Assembly: GCA_050330205.1 (NCBI GenBank)
Contig: JBHJOA010000047.1
Location: 1 to 64,000 of the forward strand
Direction: 5' to 3'
Length of the DNA: 64,000 nucleotides
Source: Pelagibius sp050330205
GTDB lineage: Bacteria > Pseudomonadota > Alphaproteobacteria > Kiloniellales > Kiloniellaceae
Shown: positions 31,704-42,125 of the stretch, piece by piece
How the letters are laid out: each line of letters opens with the position of its first letter
Position numbering within the stretch: the first letter of the stretch is position 1
Made by a program: the position numbers and the translations under genes
Notes under the pieces: generated by a model
Databases searched by the model: none
What the model was told of the DNA's origin: nothing
Seen by the model: only the letters and a program-made list of their open reading frames with translations

Positions 31704-34319
31704 TCAGTCCCTCTTGATGATTCCGGCAAGCGCAGCCACAAATATCGAAGTCAATAGCCAGCCCAATGAAATATGGATCCACATAACCACCCAAAGCACC
31801 CACCCCCACCCGCCTTTCATGTTCGGCAACCAATGACTTTCCTGATGCAAATCCACGATCGGCAAAAACACATCGAATGAGAACAAGATCGCATTGAACC
31901 GAACGTACTCAGGTGGAAGCCAGTTTCCGCCGTTTTCGATGTACTCCGTATGCAGGAAGACTCGTGAGTCGGCAGGCGTGATAAGCCCAGAACTATATCC
32001 AAGATCAAAGATACTGGCCCCAGCCCCAACCAGAACTGCCGCACCGATGAGCACTCGCCATGGCTCATAACCGTAGCCAACAAATTGCTCAAGAATGTGG
32101 CTCCATATTCCTTCTTTTCGAGTCAGCAGGCCGGACTTTCGAAGTTGTATTTGCTTGGCAATCGCGACTTTCTTCGCATCTCGTTCGTGCCCGATGTGGC
32201 GAAGAAGTCTTGACAGGTGCTCATATGGCTGGGAGCGAAAAGCTTGCTGTAAGCCGAGCCATTCCTCTCGATCTTCAAACGACACGGGAGAATTTATCCC
32301 GATACTCTGGTATTCACATCCGTCCAATACGAGCATACCGGAGTCTGGCCAAGCGCTCTTTGCATCTGCCAACACAGACACTCTGGCATAGTTCAAGAAC
32401 ACGCCTCCGATAAACTTGGACCTCCTGCATAGGAATCGTCCATCCACTCGAAGCCCGGTAAATCTCACTGCACACGGCAGTCTTTGTTGATCATTTAACT
32501 CTGAGGCGACAAATAACGCATCTGAGCATACGACGTCTCCACCGACCCAAGAGACAGAAAGGTTGATTTCACCATCTGAACTAAATGCTTTTGTCATCAG
32601 GAGATCTTGCTTTACCGAAATTCCTTCCGCCCAAATGCTCGGCCCGCTTGCACCCTGAAACGATCCGCCAGAGAAAAGCAGAGACCCACCTACCGTTAGT
32701 CCAGGTAAAGACACGCCCCCAATGACTGTCAAACCGTTCGCCAAGAACACGTCGGCCTGTACCGTAGACCCATTGAGTCTAAGCGCGTATCCGTCTCCGT
32801 CACAGATTGTCCCGCGACACACAAACTGCCCTTCGATTGTGCTGCCGCAACAAGAGACAGATCCACGAGAGCTGAATCCATCCTCAAATATAATTGAACC
32901 GACAATTCTAATGCGATCAATTAGGAAAGCTGTTTCACCATAGTTCTCAAATCGAGCTCGAGTGATCCAAAACATTCCCCCAATATTTGAGCTTGCAAAA
33001 TTGATTGACCCTTTTGACAGAAATTCTTTTCCAAAGCGGACATTGCCCCTCACCTTTAGTCCGGGAGCCAAAATGGATACGCCGCTCGAATTCTCAAAAT
33101 GTGCCGTCTCACACCGAAACTCGCCAATCTCCGCATCGCGCAGATCAACACAACCTTCCGACTTAAACTCGTGAGAAAGGCGGACTTCCTGTTTGACCTG
33201 GGCCCCTATTGCAGAGATAGAGAGACCACTAGGATTAACAAATGAGGAGTTGTCACAAAGCAGCGCTCCGCCAATCGTTGCTCCGGCAAGACTAACCACC
33301 CCAAGCGAAAAGTGTCCTGAGGTAAAGAATACATCGCCCCCAACGTGAATCCCTTCTGCGACAAAGGCAATTCCTTCATAACCCTCAATCGTCGCTACAT
33401 GACACAAGATCTGCCCGGAGATCTGTGCTCCGTTAAGCCGAACTTGCCCAATTGCAGAGAACCCTTCTCCCAAGAACAGGTTGCCTCGAATCTCAATCGT
33501 GTCCCCTTGAAACGCGCAACCATGTGAGCTTCTAATCGTTCCTCCGCCGCATGACAGATTGCCCCGAATCTCCGCTCCGTTGAATCGGACCTCTCCTATT
33601 GCTGAGAAGCCATCCTCCAAATACACCGAGCCCCGAACAGAGATTCGGTCTGCTGCGATCGCCACTCCTCCTTCATTAATGAACTTCGCATCATCAAACG
33701 AGAGGGTACCAGAGACCTTAGCTCCAATGAGGCGAACTTCACCCTCAGCTCTGAAGCCATCACTTAGGAAGATGCCGTGGTCGACGACGATCCCATCCGC
33801 CGCCAGTGCTACACCGTTCTCCGCAACAAATGTCGCCCCATTACACAATAGCTGGCCCCCGATCTTTGCCCCTATCAGGTCCACTGCAGATTCTGAGCGG
33901 AATGCTCGATTGAGGCGCAAGCTTCCATCTACACGTACGAATGTTGCAGACAACCCTCTGCGAAGATAACAGCCTGGGAGGCTGAGGCTGACAAATCGAG
34001 CTTGGTCGATTTCAACTTCACGATCAAAGTAGCAATCTGAAAAGCGAACGGCGTGCTTTGAATTCGCGGATTCAAGGTTGAGGCTTCCTGTGATAGCGGC
34101 ACCTTGAATATGAACGACGCCCGCATCGGTCGACCACTCCTCCTCAAGTCCGAGGCAGAGCCTCTTGACTATCTCGGCACGAAGCTGGCGCTCAATTCCC
34201 CAAGACTCCCCATTTGCAGGGTCATCATCGTCTGGGTCGCCGCTTGCGAAGTTTGCAGGCTTACCCTCCCTTGCAGCCGCGATAAGGCGCTGCTCTGCCC
34301 CGGTTAGAGTTTCAATCAC
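31704..34319 (-). CDS. Membrane-anchored 49-residue-repeat (beta-solenoid-like) protein
   Basis: The 871-residue protein has an N-terminal region (1-138), about ten tandem units of 48-49 residues (139 to about 630), a linker and a C-terminal membrane part. Units begin at about 139, 188, 237, 286, 335, 384, 432, 481, 529 and 578 and share GF.A.G.V.L.GA.I.G.L.C then V...G..V.G.VFL. The pattern suggests two beta-solenoid turns per unit. The C-terminus has helices near 755-773, 805-822 and 838-867, including VFLPIVDLHQESHW. The gene starts with GTG and is clearly richer in A+T than its neighbours. Similar repeats occur in proteins loosely named membrane-associated oxidoreductases; no activity is visible. 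Confidence 0.85.
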   Translation of the reverse strand: MIETLTGAEQRLIAAAREGKPANFASGDPDDDDPANGESWGIERQLRAEIVKRLCLGLEEEWSTDAGVVHIQGAAITGSLNLESANSKHAVRFSDCYFDREVEIDQARFVSLSLPGCYLRRGLSATFVRVDGSLRLNRAFRSESAVDLIGAKIGGQLLCNGATFVAENGVALAADGIVVDHGIFLSDGFRAEGEVRLIGAKVSGTLSFDDAKFINEGGVAIAADRISVRGSVYLEDGFSAIGEVRFNGAEIRGNLSCGGGTIRSSHGCAFQGDTIEIRGNLFLGEGFSAIGQVRLNGAQISGQILCHVATIEGYEGIAFVAEGIHVGGDVFFTSGHFSLGVVSLAGATIGGALLCDNSSFVNPSGLSISAIGAQVKQEVRLSHEFKSEGCVDLRDAEIGEFRCETAHFENSSGVSILAPGLKVRGNVRFGKEFLSKGSINFASSNIGGMFWITRARFENYGETAFLIDRIRIVGSIIFEDGFSSRGSVSCCGSTIEGQFVCRGTICDGDGYALRLNGSTVQADVFLANGLTVIGGVSLPGLTVGGSLLFSGGSFQGASGPSIWAEGISVKQDLLMTKAFSSDGEINLSVSWVGGDVVCSDALFVASELNDQQRLPCAVRFTGLRVDGRFLCRRSKFIGGVFLNYARVSVLADAKSAWPDSGMLVLDGCEYQSIGINSPVSFEDREEWLGLQQAFRSQPYEHLSRLLRHIGHERDAKKVAIAKQIQLRKSGLLTRKEGIWSHILEQFVGYGYEPWRVLIGAAVLVGAGASIFDLGYSSGLITPADSRVFLHTEYIENGGNWLPPEYVRFNAILFSFDVFLPIVDLHQESHWLPNMKGGWGWVLWVVMWIHISLGWLLTSIFVAALAGIIKRD

Positions 34320-34504
34320 GACTGCCTTTCCCCACTTGGAAGAGCGTGTCCCCTCCTCTTATTCTCGCACAACACGCAACAAAATCTAGCTTGAGTAGCG
34401 CCTCAAGGCTAAACCAATCGCAGATTTGGTGGTTTGGTTTGAGTGAATGGTTGGGTGGGTGCTTGAGTCAACTCGGCTATACCTAACCTCTGTACCGCGC
34501 TGCT

Positions 34505-35176
34505 TCAGCGGCGCACGAACTCGAAGGTCTCGCCGGCGTCGCTCTCGTACTTGATGCGCAGCAGTTCGCCGCCCGGGTCGTACCAGAGGTCGCGCTCGAT
34601 CTCGCCGGAAAGCTTGTAGTGCTCGGCTTCGACCGCGCCGCCCTTGGCCTCGATGGTTTCCATTCCCAAGAGGTCGCTGCGGACCCGGTAGACCTTGTCG
34701 CTGGCCGCCGAGAACAGCTTGCCGGCCGCCAGCCGGTCCTTGCTCCACAGGCTGTCCACGGCGACCGGCCCGGTCAGCTCCTCCTCGGCGCCGTTGACCG
34801 TACGGCTGTAGTGCCCCTCCTTGCGGACGATGGAAATCTCGTACTGCGTGCCGTCGTCGTTGGTGATGCCGGCGAGCGATTCCAGTTCGCCGTCGCGCCA
34901 GCGCTCGACCCGCTTGTGCTCGTAGCGGAACACGGTGACGAAAGCGAAGCGCACCGACATGTCGGTCTCGACGGAGACCTTCAAGGTGCTGTCGTCGCGT
35001 TCGAACACCAGGCGGTGCTCGCCGATCTTGCTGCCGTCGCGCAGCACGTCGAAGACCATCGGCTCCTCGGCGGCGGCCGGCGCGGCGAGACAGAGGCCCG
35101 CAGCGGCGGCCAGCAGCGGTGCAATGAAAAGCAGCGCCCGGAGGCGGCGGCACGCAGGCGGAACGGCGAAATCCAT
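34505..35176 (-). CDS. DUF6134-family secreted protein
   Basis: The 223-residue protein has a signal peptide with hydrophobic core LLFIAPLLAAAAGLCLAA and cleavage near PAAAEEP. The mature part, VFDVLRDGSKIGEHRLVFER, D..LKVSVETDMSVRFAFVT and RYEHKRVERWRDGELESLAG, matches DUF6134, a beta-rich periplasmic family of unknown function. GAGGAGGG precedes the ATG. It lies 116 bp downstream of the TlpA gene on the same strand. Confidence 0.82.
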   Translation of the reverse strand: MDFAVPPACRRLRALLFIAPLLAAAAGLCLAAPAAAEEPMVFDVLRDGSKIGEHRLVFERDDSTLKVSVETDMSVRFAFVTVFRYEHKRVERWRDGELESLAGITNDDGTQYEISIVRKEGHYSRTVNGAEEELTGPVAVDSLWSKDRLAAGKLFSAASDKVYRVRSDLLGMETIEAKGGAVEAEHYKLSGEIERDLWYDPGGELLRIKYESDAGETFEFVRR

Positions 35177-35292
35177 GCTCGGGCCCTCCTCGGGGGGAAA
35201 GAGGCGAAGCGGACGTCTGCGGGGCTGGTATCTTGGCTACCGATGCGCAGGCCGACAAGCCTGCCGTCACGGTGAAGCCGGGACCGGTAAAT

Positions 35293-35916
<624 letters not shown>

Positions 35917-35942
35917 GGACGCGAGAGCCTCCTCAAGGGCCT

Positions 35943-37394
35943 ATGAACGCTAAGACGCAACACCTGCCGGCCGACGGCGCACCCGCCGCCGCCCCGCAAG
36001 GCGAAGCCACCGACGCGGCCAACCGCATGTGGGGCGGACGCTTCGCCGGCGGCCCGGCGGCGGTGATGGAGCGCATCAACGCCTCCATCGGCTTCGACCG
36101 GCGACTCTACGCCCAGGACATCGCCGGGTCCAAGGCGCACTGCACCATGCTGGTTCACCAGCGCATCATCGCCCAGGAGGACGGCGCCGCCATCCTCGCC
36201 GGACTGGATGCAATACTGTCGGAAATTGAGGCCGGCGGCTTCGACTTCAAGACCAGCCTGGAAGACATCCACATGAATGTGGAAGCGCGGCTGCGCGAAC
36301 TGGTCGGCGAGCCCGCCGGCCGCCTGCACACCGCGCGCTCGCGCAACGACCAGGTGGCGACCGACCTGCGGCTCTGGGCGCGCGATGCGCTCGACCGGCT
36401 CGACGCCGCCCTGCGCGACCTCCAGGCCGCCCTGATCGACCAGGCCGAGGCCGAAGCCGAGACCGTCATGCCGGGCTACACCCACCTGCAGGCGGCCCAG
36501 CCGGTGACCTTCGGCCACCACATGCTGGCCTACGTCGAGATGCTGGGGCGCGACCGCGGGCGGCTGCAGGACTGCCGCCGGCGCATGAACGAATCGCCCC
36601 TGGGGGCGGCGGCGCTGGCCGGAACCTCCTTCGACATCGACCGCGAAGCGACGGCGGCCGGCCTCGGCTTCGACCGGCCGATGGCCAACTCCATCGACGC
36701 CGTCTCCGACCGCGACTACGCGCTGGAGTACCTCGCCGCCGGCGCCATCCTGGCCATGCACCTCTCCCGCCTCGCGGAGGAGATCGTGCTGTGGTGCTCG
36801 GCCGGATTCCGCTTCGTCGCCCTGTCGGACTCCTTCACCACCGGCAGCTCGATCATGCCGCAGAAGCGCAATCCCGATGCCGCCGAACTGATCCGCGGCA
36901 AGTCCGGGCGGGTGATCGGCGCCCTGACCGGCCTGCTGGTGGTGATGAAGGGCCTGCCGCTCAGCTACGGCAAGGATATGCAGGAGGACAAGGAGCCGCT
37001 GTTCGACGCCGCCGACACCCTCGAGCTCTGCGTCACCGCCATGACCGGCATGGTCGCCGACATGACGGCCGACCGCGCGGCGCTGAAGGCCGCCACGGCG
37101 CACGGCTTCCTCACCGCCACCGACCTCGCCGACTGGCTGGTCCGGGTGCTGGGCATGCCGTTCCGCCAGGCCCACCACGTCACCGGCAGCATCGTGAAGC
37201 TGGCCGAGCAGCGCGGCTGCGGCCTCGAGGACCTGCCGCTGGCGGAGATGCAGGCGGTCGAGCCGGGCATCACCGACGACATCTTCTCCGTGCTCTCCGT
37301 CGAGAACGCGGTGGCCAGCCGCACCAGCGTCGGCGGCACCGCGCCGCAGCGGGTGCACGAGGCGATCGCCGCAGCCAAGGAGCGTTTCCTATGA
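35943..37394 (+). CDS. argH: Argininosuccinate lyase
   Basis: The 483-residue cytosolic enzyme cleaves argininosuccinate to arginine and fumarate, the last step of arginine synthesis. The fumarase-family signature GSSIMPQKRNPDAAELIRGK and the N-terminal MWGGRFAGGPAAVMERINAS are intact, as are TARSRNDQV and GYTHLQAAQPVTFGHH. It overlaps lptM by 4 bp (ATGA) and heads the argH-lptM-lysA unit, a common alphaproteobacterial order. Confidence 0.97.
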   Translation: MNAKTQHLPADGAPAAAPQGEATDAANRMWGGRFAGGPAAVMERINASIGFDRRLYAQDIAGSKAHCTMLVHQRIIAQEDGAAILAGLDAILSEIEAGGFDFKTSLEDIHMNVEARLRELVGEPAGRLHTARSRNDQVATDLRLWARDALDRLDAALRDLQAALIDQAEAEAETVMPGYTHLQAAQPVTFGHHMLAYVEMLGRDRGRLQDCRRRMNESPLGAAALAGTSFDIDREATAAGLGFDRPMANSIDAVSDRDYALEYLAAGAILAMHLSRLAEEIVLWCSAGFRFVALSDSFTTGSSIMPQKRNPDAAELIRGKSGRVIGALTGLLVVMKGLPLSYGKDMQEDKEPLFDAADTLELCVTAMTGMVADMTADRAALKAATAHGFLTATDLADWLVRVLGMPFRQAHHVTGSIVKLAEQRGCGLEDLPLAEMQAVEPGITDDIFSVLSVENAVASRTSVGGTAPQRVHEAIAAAKERFL

Positions 37395-37636
37395 TCCGCC
37401 GAACCGCCCGCCTGCTGGCGACCGCGACGATCGCGGCGACCCTGACCCTGGGCCTTGCCGCCTGCGGCAAGAAGGGCCCGCCGAAGCCGCCGGAGGGCCA
37501 GGAGAGCGACTACACCTATCCGCAGGCCTACCCGGAGCCCTCCAGCGTGGTGCCGCGCGACGGCGAACCACCGGAAGACACCGGCCCGCTGTCGATCTTC
37601 AACAGCGGCTCGCGCAGCCAGACCAAGACCTATTGA
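37391..37636 (+). CDS. lptM: LPS translocon maturation lipoprotein LptM
   Basis: The 81-residue lipoprotein has a signal peptide ending in the lipobox GLAACGKKGPPKPPE, the LptM (YifL) hallmark. In E. coli LptM binds the LptD-LptE outer-membrane LPS translocon and helps its disulphide formation. The mature part is proline-rich (YTYPQAYPEPSSVVPRD). Its position between argH and lysA is conserved in many alphaproteobacteria. Confidence 0.9.
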   Translation: MIRRTARLLATATIAATLTLGLAACGKKGPPKPPEGQESDYTYPQAYPEPSSVVPRDGEPPEDTGPLSIFNSGSRSQTKTY

Positions 37637-37640
37637 TCCG

Positions 37641-39017
37641 ATGAGCAATCGCTACTTCACCTATCGCGGCGGCCGGCTGCACGCCAGCGGAGTGGCGCTC
37701 GAGCACCTGGCCGCCGAGGTCGGCACGCCTTTCTACTGCTATTCCGCCGACGCGCTGGAGCACGGTTACCGCCACTTCGCGGCGGCGCTTTCGGGACTGC
37801 CGGCGACGATCTGCTATGCGCTGAAAGCCAACTCCAACCAGGCGGTGGTCGGCACCTTCGCGGCGCTCGGCGCCGGCGCCGACGTCGTTTCCGAAGGCGA
37901 GCTGCGCCGCGCCCTGGCCGCCGGCGTGCCGCCGCAGCGGATCGTCTTCGCCGGCGTCGGCAAGACAGCGACGGAACTGGCCGCCGGACTCGACGCCGGC
38001 ATCCTCCAGTTCAACGTGGAATCTCTCTCGGAGCTGCGCCGCCTCTCGGAGGCCGCCGTCGCCCGCGGCACCACCGCGCCGGTGGCCCTGCGCGTCAATC
38101 CCGACGTCGATGCCGGCACCCACGCCAAGATCACCACCGGACGCGCCGATACCAAGTTCGGCATCGATGCGCGGGAGGCCCGCGACTTCCTGCTCGCCAA
38201 CCGCGACATCCCGGGCATCCGGGTCGAGGGCCTGGCGGTGCACATCGGCTCGCAGCTGACCGACATCGCCCCCTATCGACTCGCCTTCGAACGGCTCATC
38301 GCGCTCTACCGCGAACTGCGCGGCGCCGGACTGGACCTGAGGCGCCTCGACTTCGGCGGCGGCATCGGCATCAGCTACCAGCACGGGCCCGAAGGCGAAG
38401 AGGTCGGCGAGGCCGACCGCCGCGTCGACGCCTACGCCGAAATGGTGCGCGGTCTGGTCTCCGGCCCCAACGGGGTCCCCGACGCCCAACTGATCTTCGA
38501 GCCCGGCCGCCTGCTGGTCGGCAACGCCGGCGTGCTGGTGACCCGGGTGATCTACGTGAAGGACAACGGGCCCCGGCGCTTCGTCATCGTCGACGCGGCG
38601 ATGAACGATCTCATCCGGCCCTCGCTCTATGACGCCTGGCACGAGATCGTGCCGCTGAACGCGCCGGCGGCCGGGGCCGAACTGCGCCCGGTCGACGTCG
38701 TCGGGCCGGTCTGCGAATCGACCGACACCTTCGCCCGGCAGCGCCCGCTGCCGCCCGTCGCCGAGGGCGACCTGCTCGCCTTCTCCTCGGCCGGCGCTTA
38801 CAGCTTCGTAATGGCCTCGACCTATAATTCACGGCCGCTGGCGCCGGAGATCCTGGTGCGCGGCGAACGCCACGCGATAGTGCGCCGGCGCATGGACTAT
38901 GAGACAATGATCGGACAGGATGTCATGCCGGACTGGCTGGCGGGGCCGAAAGCCGGAGACACAAGTCCTAGCTCGGAGAAAACAGGGGAATCAGGGGAAA
39001 CGCGAGGCGCGGCATAG
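37641..39017 (+). CDS. lysA: Diaminopimelate decarboxylase
   Basis: The 458-residue PLP enzyme makes lysine from meso-diaminopimelate. The PLP lysine is in CYALKANSNQAV (Lys62), the barrel shows GGGIGISY, and the second-domain cysteine is in CESTDTFA. AYSFVMASTYNSRPLAPEIL closes the family pattern. The final 25 or so residues (AGDTSPSSEKTGESGETRGA) are a hydrophilic tail not needed for the fold. The ATG is 4 bp after lptM. Confidence 0.97.
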   Translation: MSNRYFTYRGGRLHASGVALEHLAAEVGTPFYCYSADALEHGYRHFAAALSGLPATICYALKANSNQAVVGTFAALGAGADVVSEGELRRALAAGVPPQRIVFAGVGKTATELAAGLDAGILQFNVESLSELRRLSEAAVARGTTAPVALRVNPDVDAGTHAKITTGRADTKFGIDAREARDFLLANRDIPGIRVEGLAVHIGSQLTDIAPYRLAFERLIALYRELRGAGLDLRRLDFGGGIGISYQHGPEGEEVGEADRRVDAYAEMVRGLVSGPNGVPDAQLIFEPGRLLVGNAGVLVTRVIYVKDNGPRRFVIVDAAMNDLIRPSLYDAWHEIVPLNAPAAGAELRPVDVVGPVCESTDTFARQRPLPPVAEGDLLAFSSAGAYSFVMASTYNSRPLAPEILVRGERHAIVRRRMDYETMIGQDVMPDWLAGPKAGDTSPSSEKTGESGETRGAA

Positions 39018-39115
39018 ATTCTACGTCGGGGCGCGCTAGTTCCGAAGTGTGAAACATCGCCTGCGGCAATATCGGGGCTCACCGCAGGCACCTGGACGAA
39101 GATCAGGATCGACGC

Positions 39116-41617
39116 ATGAGCGATACAGGGCGCCATCGCCCCTCCCCCGAACCCACGCCGGCCGACGGCACGCGGGCGCTCGCCCGTTTCGGACTGCTGC
39201 TGGCTCTGGCCCGCAGCGCCGTCGCCTGGGAAGCCATCTGGCCCACCATATGGCCGGTCCTCGGCGTTCTCGGCGTCTTCCTCGCGGTTGCGCTGTCCGG
39301 CCTGCTGCCCGCCCTGCCCGGCTGGCTGCATGTGGCGGTCCTGGCGGCCTTCGCCGCCGCCCTGCTGGCCGCCCTGACCCTGGCGGCGCGGCGCCTGTCG
39401 CTGCCCGACGCGCAGGCCGGCAAGCGCCGCCTGGAGCGCGACAGCGGCCTCGACCACCGCCCGCTGACCGCCCTCGACGACCGCATGGCGACCGGCACCG
39501 GCGATGCCGGCGCCCGCGCCATGTGGCGCGCGCACCAGCGCCGCGTGATCGCCCGCCTGAAAGGCCTCAGGGTCCGCCTGCCGCGCCCGGGACTGGCCGC
39601 CTTCGACCCCTGGGCCCTGCGCGGGCTGGTGGTGCTGCTGGTGCTGGTCGGCTTTGCCAGCACCGAAGGCAACGTCGGCAGCCGCCTCGCCGCCGCGGTG
39701 GCGCCGAGCTTCAACCAGGTCCCGCAACTGCCGCCCAGCCTGGACGCCTGGATCAATCCGCCGGCCTACACGCGCATGGCCCCGCTCTACCTGGAGTCCG
39801 AGCCCGGCGGCGCGGAGCCGGCGGCCGCCGGCCCCCCGCTGCGGGTGCCGAGCGGCAGCGTGCTGCTGGCCCAGGTCCAGGGCGGCGACGGCGCCCCCAG
39901 CCTGGAAGTCGCCGGGTCGGAACGGCCGTTCGAGGACTTCGCCCACGAGGCCTACCGCCTCGAGTACAGCCTGACCGAAGGCGACCGCCTGGCCATCGTG
40001 CAGGACGGCCGCACGCTGGCGACCTGGCCGCTGGAGATCGTGCCGGACAATCCGCCGGAGATCGTCTTCCAGTCGGCACCGGCGCGCACCGAACGCGCGG
40101 CCCTGCGCATCATCTACGAGGCCACCGACGACTACGGCCTGGTCGAGGTCAAGGCGGAGGTGCGCCGGCTCGACCAGCCGGAGGCGGAGCCGATGCAACT
40201 CGACCTCGCGCTGCCGCGCGGCACCCCGGAAGCCAGCGAAGCGACCAGCTACCACGACCTGACGCCGCATCCCTGGGCGGGGCTGGCGGTGGAGATCCAG
40301 CTGGTGGCAAAGGACCATCCCGGCCAGGAGGGGCGCAGCGAGTCCGTGCGCACGGTGATCCCGGAACGCATCTTCAATCATCCCGTCGCACGCGCGCTGG
40401 TCGAACTGCGCAAGCAGCTGACCCTGAACCCGGAGCGCCGCCTGCCGGTGGTGCAGGCCCTGAGCGGGATCTACGAACGCCCGGAGCACTTCTACCACGA
40501 CATCGTCGTCGCCCTGACCATCCGCTCCGCCGAGCGGCGGCTGATCCACGATCGTTCCGAGAAGGCGATTCCCCAGGTCCAGCAACTGCTCTGGGAGGCC
40601 GCCCTGCGCATCGAGGAAGGCGAGATGGCGCTCGCCGAGCGCATGCTGCGCCAAGCCCAGGACGCGCTGATGGAAGCGCTGGAGCGCGATGCCGACGATG
40701 CCGAGATCGAACGCCTGATCGAGGAGCTGCAGCAGGCACTGAACAACTTCCTCGACGAGCTGGTGCGCCAGATGCAGGAGGAGATGGCGCAGGGCAACCA
40801 GGAGTTCGACGAGCTGCAGATGCCGCCGAACAGCCAGATGCTGGACCGCCAGGACATCATGGACATGCTGGAGCGGGCGCGCGAACTGGCCCGTTCCGGC
40901 GCCAAGGATGCCGCCCGCGACCTGCTCTCGCAGCTGCGCGAGATGCTGGAGAACCTGCGCGCCAATCCTTACGCCGAGCAGATGAACCAGGACATGCAGG
41001 AAGCCTCGCGCATGATGCGCGACCTGGAGAACATGATGCGCGAGCAACAGGATCTGCTCGACCGCAGCTTCGAGCGCTCGCAGCAGAATGCCCAGCCCGG
41101 CGAAGGCGAGGGCCAGCAGGGCGAGAACCGCGCCGACGCGCAGCGCCAGGAGCAGCTGCGCCGCGATCTCGGCGAGTTGATGCGCCAGCTCGGCGACGCC
41201 CTGGGCGAGATCCCGCGGCCGCTGGGCCGTGCCGAACGCGAGATGCGTGACGCCCGCGAGGCACTGGACGGCGATCAGCCGGGACAGGCGGTGCCGCCGC
41301 AGACCCGCTCGCTCGACCAGCTTCAGCAGGGCATGCAGGCGACCCTGGAGCAGTTCATGGAGATGTTCAGCCCCGGCGAGGGCGAGGGCGAAGGCCAGGT
41401 CGGCGCGCGCCCGGGCGACAACCAGCGCGACCCGCTGGGGCGCGAGACCCAGGGGCCGAACACCGGGCAGATCAACCGCGAGGGCGTGCAGATTCCCGAC
41501 GAGATGGAGCTGCGCCGCACCCGCGAGATCGTCGACGAACTGCGCCGGCGCCGCGGCGAGCGGCAGCGTCCGCCGCTCGAGCTCGACTACCTCGATCGCC
41601 TGCTGGAGCAGTTCTGA
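39116..41617 (+). CDS. TIGR02302/DUF4175 family membrane protein
   Basis: The 833-residue protein has two N-terminal helices (WPVLGVLGVFLAVALSGLLP and VAVLAAFAAALLAALTLA), a third near 170, a long periplasmic-type beta region (140-360) and a C-terminal Gln/Glu/Met-rich part (470-700) with strong coiled-coil character such as LIEELQQALNNFLDELVRQM. TIGR02302 proteins are conserved in alphaproteobacteria, often downstream of lysA, and are of unknown function. The low-complexity part (about 640-680, QPGEGEGQQGENRADAQRQE) is typical. Confidence 0.9.
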   Translation: MSDTGRHRPSPEPTPADGTRALARFGLLLALARSAVAWEAIWPTIWPVLGVLGVFLAVALSGLLPALPGWLHVAVLAAFAAALLAALTLAARRLSLPDAQAGKRRLERDSGLDHRPLTALDDRMATGTGDAGARAMWRAHQRRVIARLKGLRVRLPRPGLAAFDPWALRGLVVLLVLVGFASTEGNVGSRLAAAVAPSFNQVPQLPPSLDAWINPPAYTRMAPLYLESEPGGAEPAAAGPPLRVPSGSVLLAQVQGGDGAPSLEVAGSERPFEDFAHEAYRLEYSLTEGDRLAIVQDGRTLATWPLEIVPDNPPEIVFQSAPARTERAALRIIYEATDDYGLVEVKAEVRRLDQPEAEPMQLDLALPRGTPEASEATSYHDLTPHPWAGLAVEIQLVAKDHPGQEGRSESVRTVIPERIFNHPVARALVELRKQLTLNPERRLPVVQALSGIYERPEHFYHDIVVALTIRSAERRLIHDRSEKAIPQVQQLLWEAALRIEEGEMALAERMLRQAQDALMEALERDADDAEIERLIEELQQALNNFLDELVRQMQEEMAQGNQEFDELQMPPNSQMLDRQDIMDMLERARELARSGAKDAARDLLSQLREMLENLRANPYAEQMNQDMQEASRMMRDLENMMREQQDLLDRSFERSQQNAQPGEGEGQQGENRADAQRQEQLRRDLGELMRQLGDALGEIPRPLGRAEREMRDAREALDGDQPGQAVPPQTRSLDQLQQGMQATLEQFMEMFSPGEGEGEGQVGARPGDNQRDPLGRETQGPNTGQINREGVQIPDEMELRRTREIVDELRRRRGERQRPPLELDYLDRLLEQF

Positions 41618-41630
41618 GTCGGTTGCGACC

Positions 41631-41647
41631 GGCGGCGGGAAGCCGCC
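41631..41647. terminator. Small hairpin between TIGR02302 gene and cpdR
   Basis: GGCGGC-GGGAA-GCCGCC is a perfect six-base stem, 13 bp after the TIGR02302 stop and before the convergent cpdR end. It has no T-run. It may end transcripts from one or both sides. Confidence 0.35.
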
Positions 41648-41650
41648 CAG

Positions 41651-41689
41651 TCAGTGGACCGCCGGGTCAGTGGACCGCCGCATCAGTGG
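41651..41689. repeat. 16-bp tandem repeat at the cpdR 3' end
   Basis: TCAGTGGACCGCCGGG and TCAGTGGACCGCCGCA are consecutive 16-bp units with two mismatches, followed by a seven-base partial third unit. The cpdR stop codon lies in the partial unit, so the last codons of cpdR derive from repeat sequence. Confidence 0.75.
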
Positions 41690-42060
41690 CAGGTCATCTG
41701 GTCGGCGGTCAGCGCCGCCTCGGCGGCTTCGCAGATTTCCTGCAGCGTGAACGGCTTGGTGATCACCTCGCAGATCAGCTCCTCGAGGTTGTGCGCGCGC
41801 TGGCGCTCGGCCGAGTAGCCGGTCATCAGCAGCACCGGAAGCGCCGGGAAGTCCTTAGCCACTTTGAGGGCCAGGCCGATGCCGTCGAGGCTCGGCATGA
41901 CGATGTCGGTGATCAGCAGGTCGAAACTGTCCCTGTCGAGGGCTTCCAGCGCCTGCACGCCGTCTTCGACCGAGGTCACCTTGTGTCCGCGGTGGCTCAA
42001 CGCGCGGCTGACGAAACTTTTGACGGCGGTGTCGTCTTCAGCGACCAGAATGCGCGCCAT
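41683..42060 (-). CDS. cpdR: CpdR-like single-domain response regulator
   Basis: The 125-residue protein is a receiver domain with no output: acidic pair EDD (8-10), phospho-acceptor Asp52 in LLITDIVMPSLDG, Thr80 in LLMTGYS and Lys102 in ITKPF. In Caulobacter CpdR, controlled by the CckA-ChpT phosphorelay, primes ClpXP substrates at the cell pole. The start at 42060 has AGGAG upstream. The C-terminal DQMTCH end is partly encoded by a tandem repeat. Other free-standing receivers remain possible. Confidence 0.85.
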   Translation of the reverse strand: MARILVAEDDTAVKSFVSRALSHRGHKVTSVEDGVQALEALDRDSFDLLITDIVMPSLDGIGLALKVAKDFPALPVLLMTGYSAERQRAHNLEELICEVITKPFTLQEICEAAEAALTADQMTCH

Positions 42061-42125
42061 GGATTCTCCGACTCCTGCTGACTTCCAGTGAAGGAGAACA
42101 CGGGCGGGGCCGGCGAGCCGCAAGA

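Noticed and set aside
38897..41047. 716-codon minus-strand frame over the TIGR02302 gene
   Set aside because: The plus-strand protein has the expected membrane helices and coiled coil, while this frame is His/Arg/Gln/Leu-rich without any domain.
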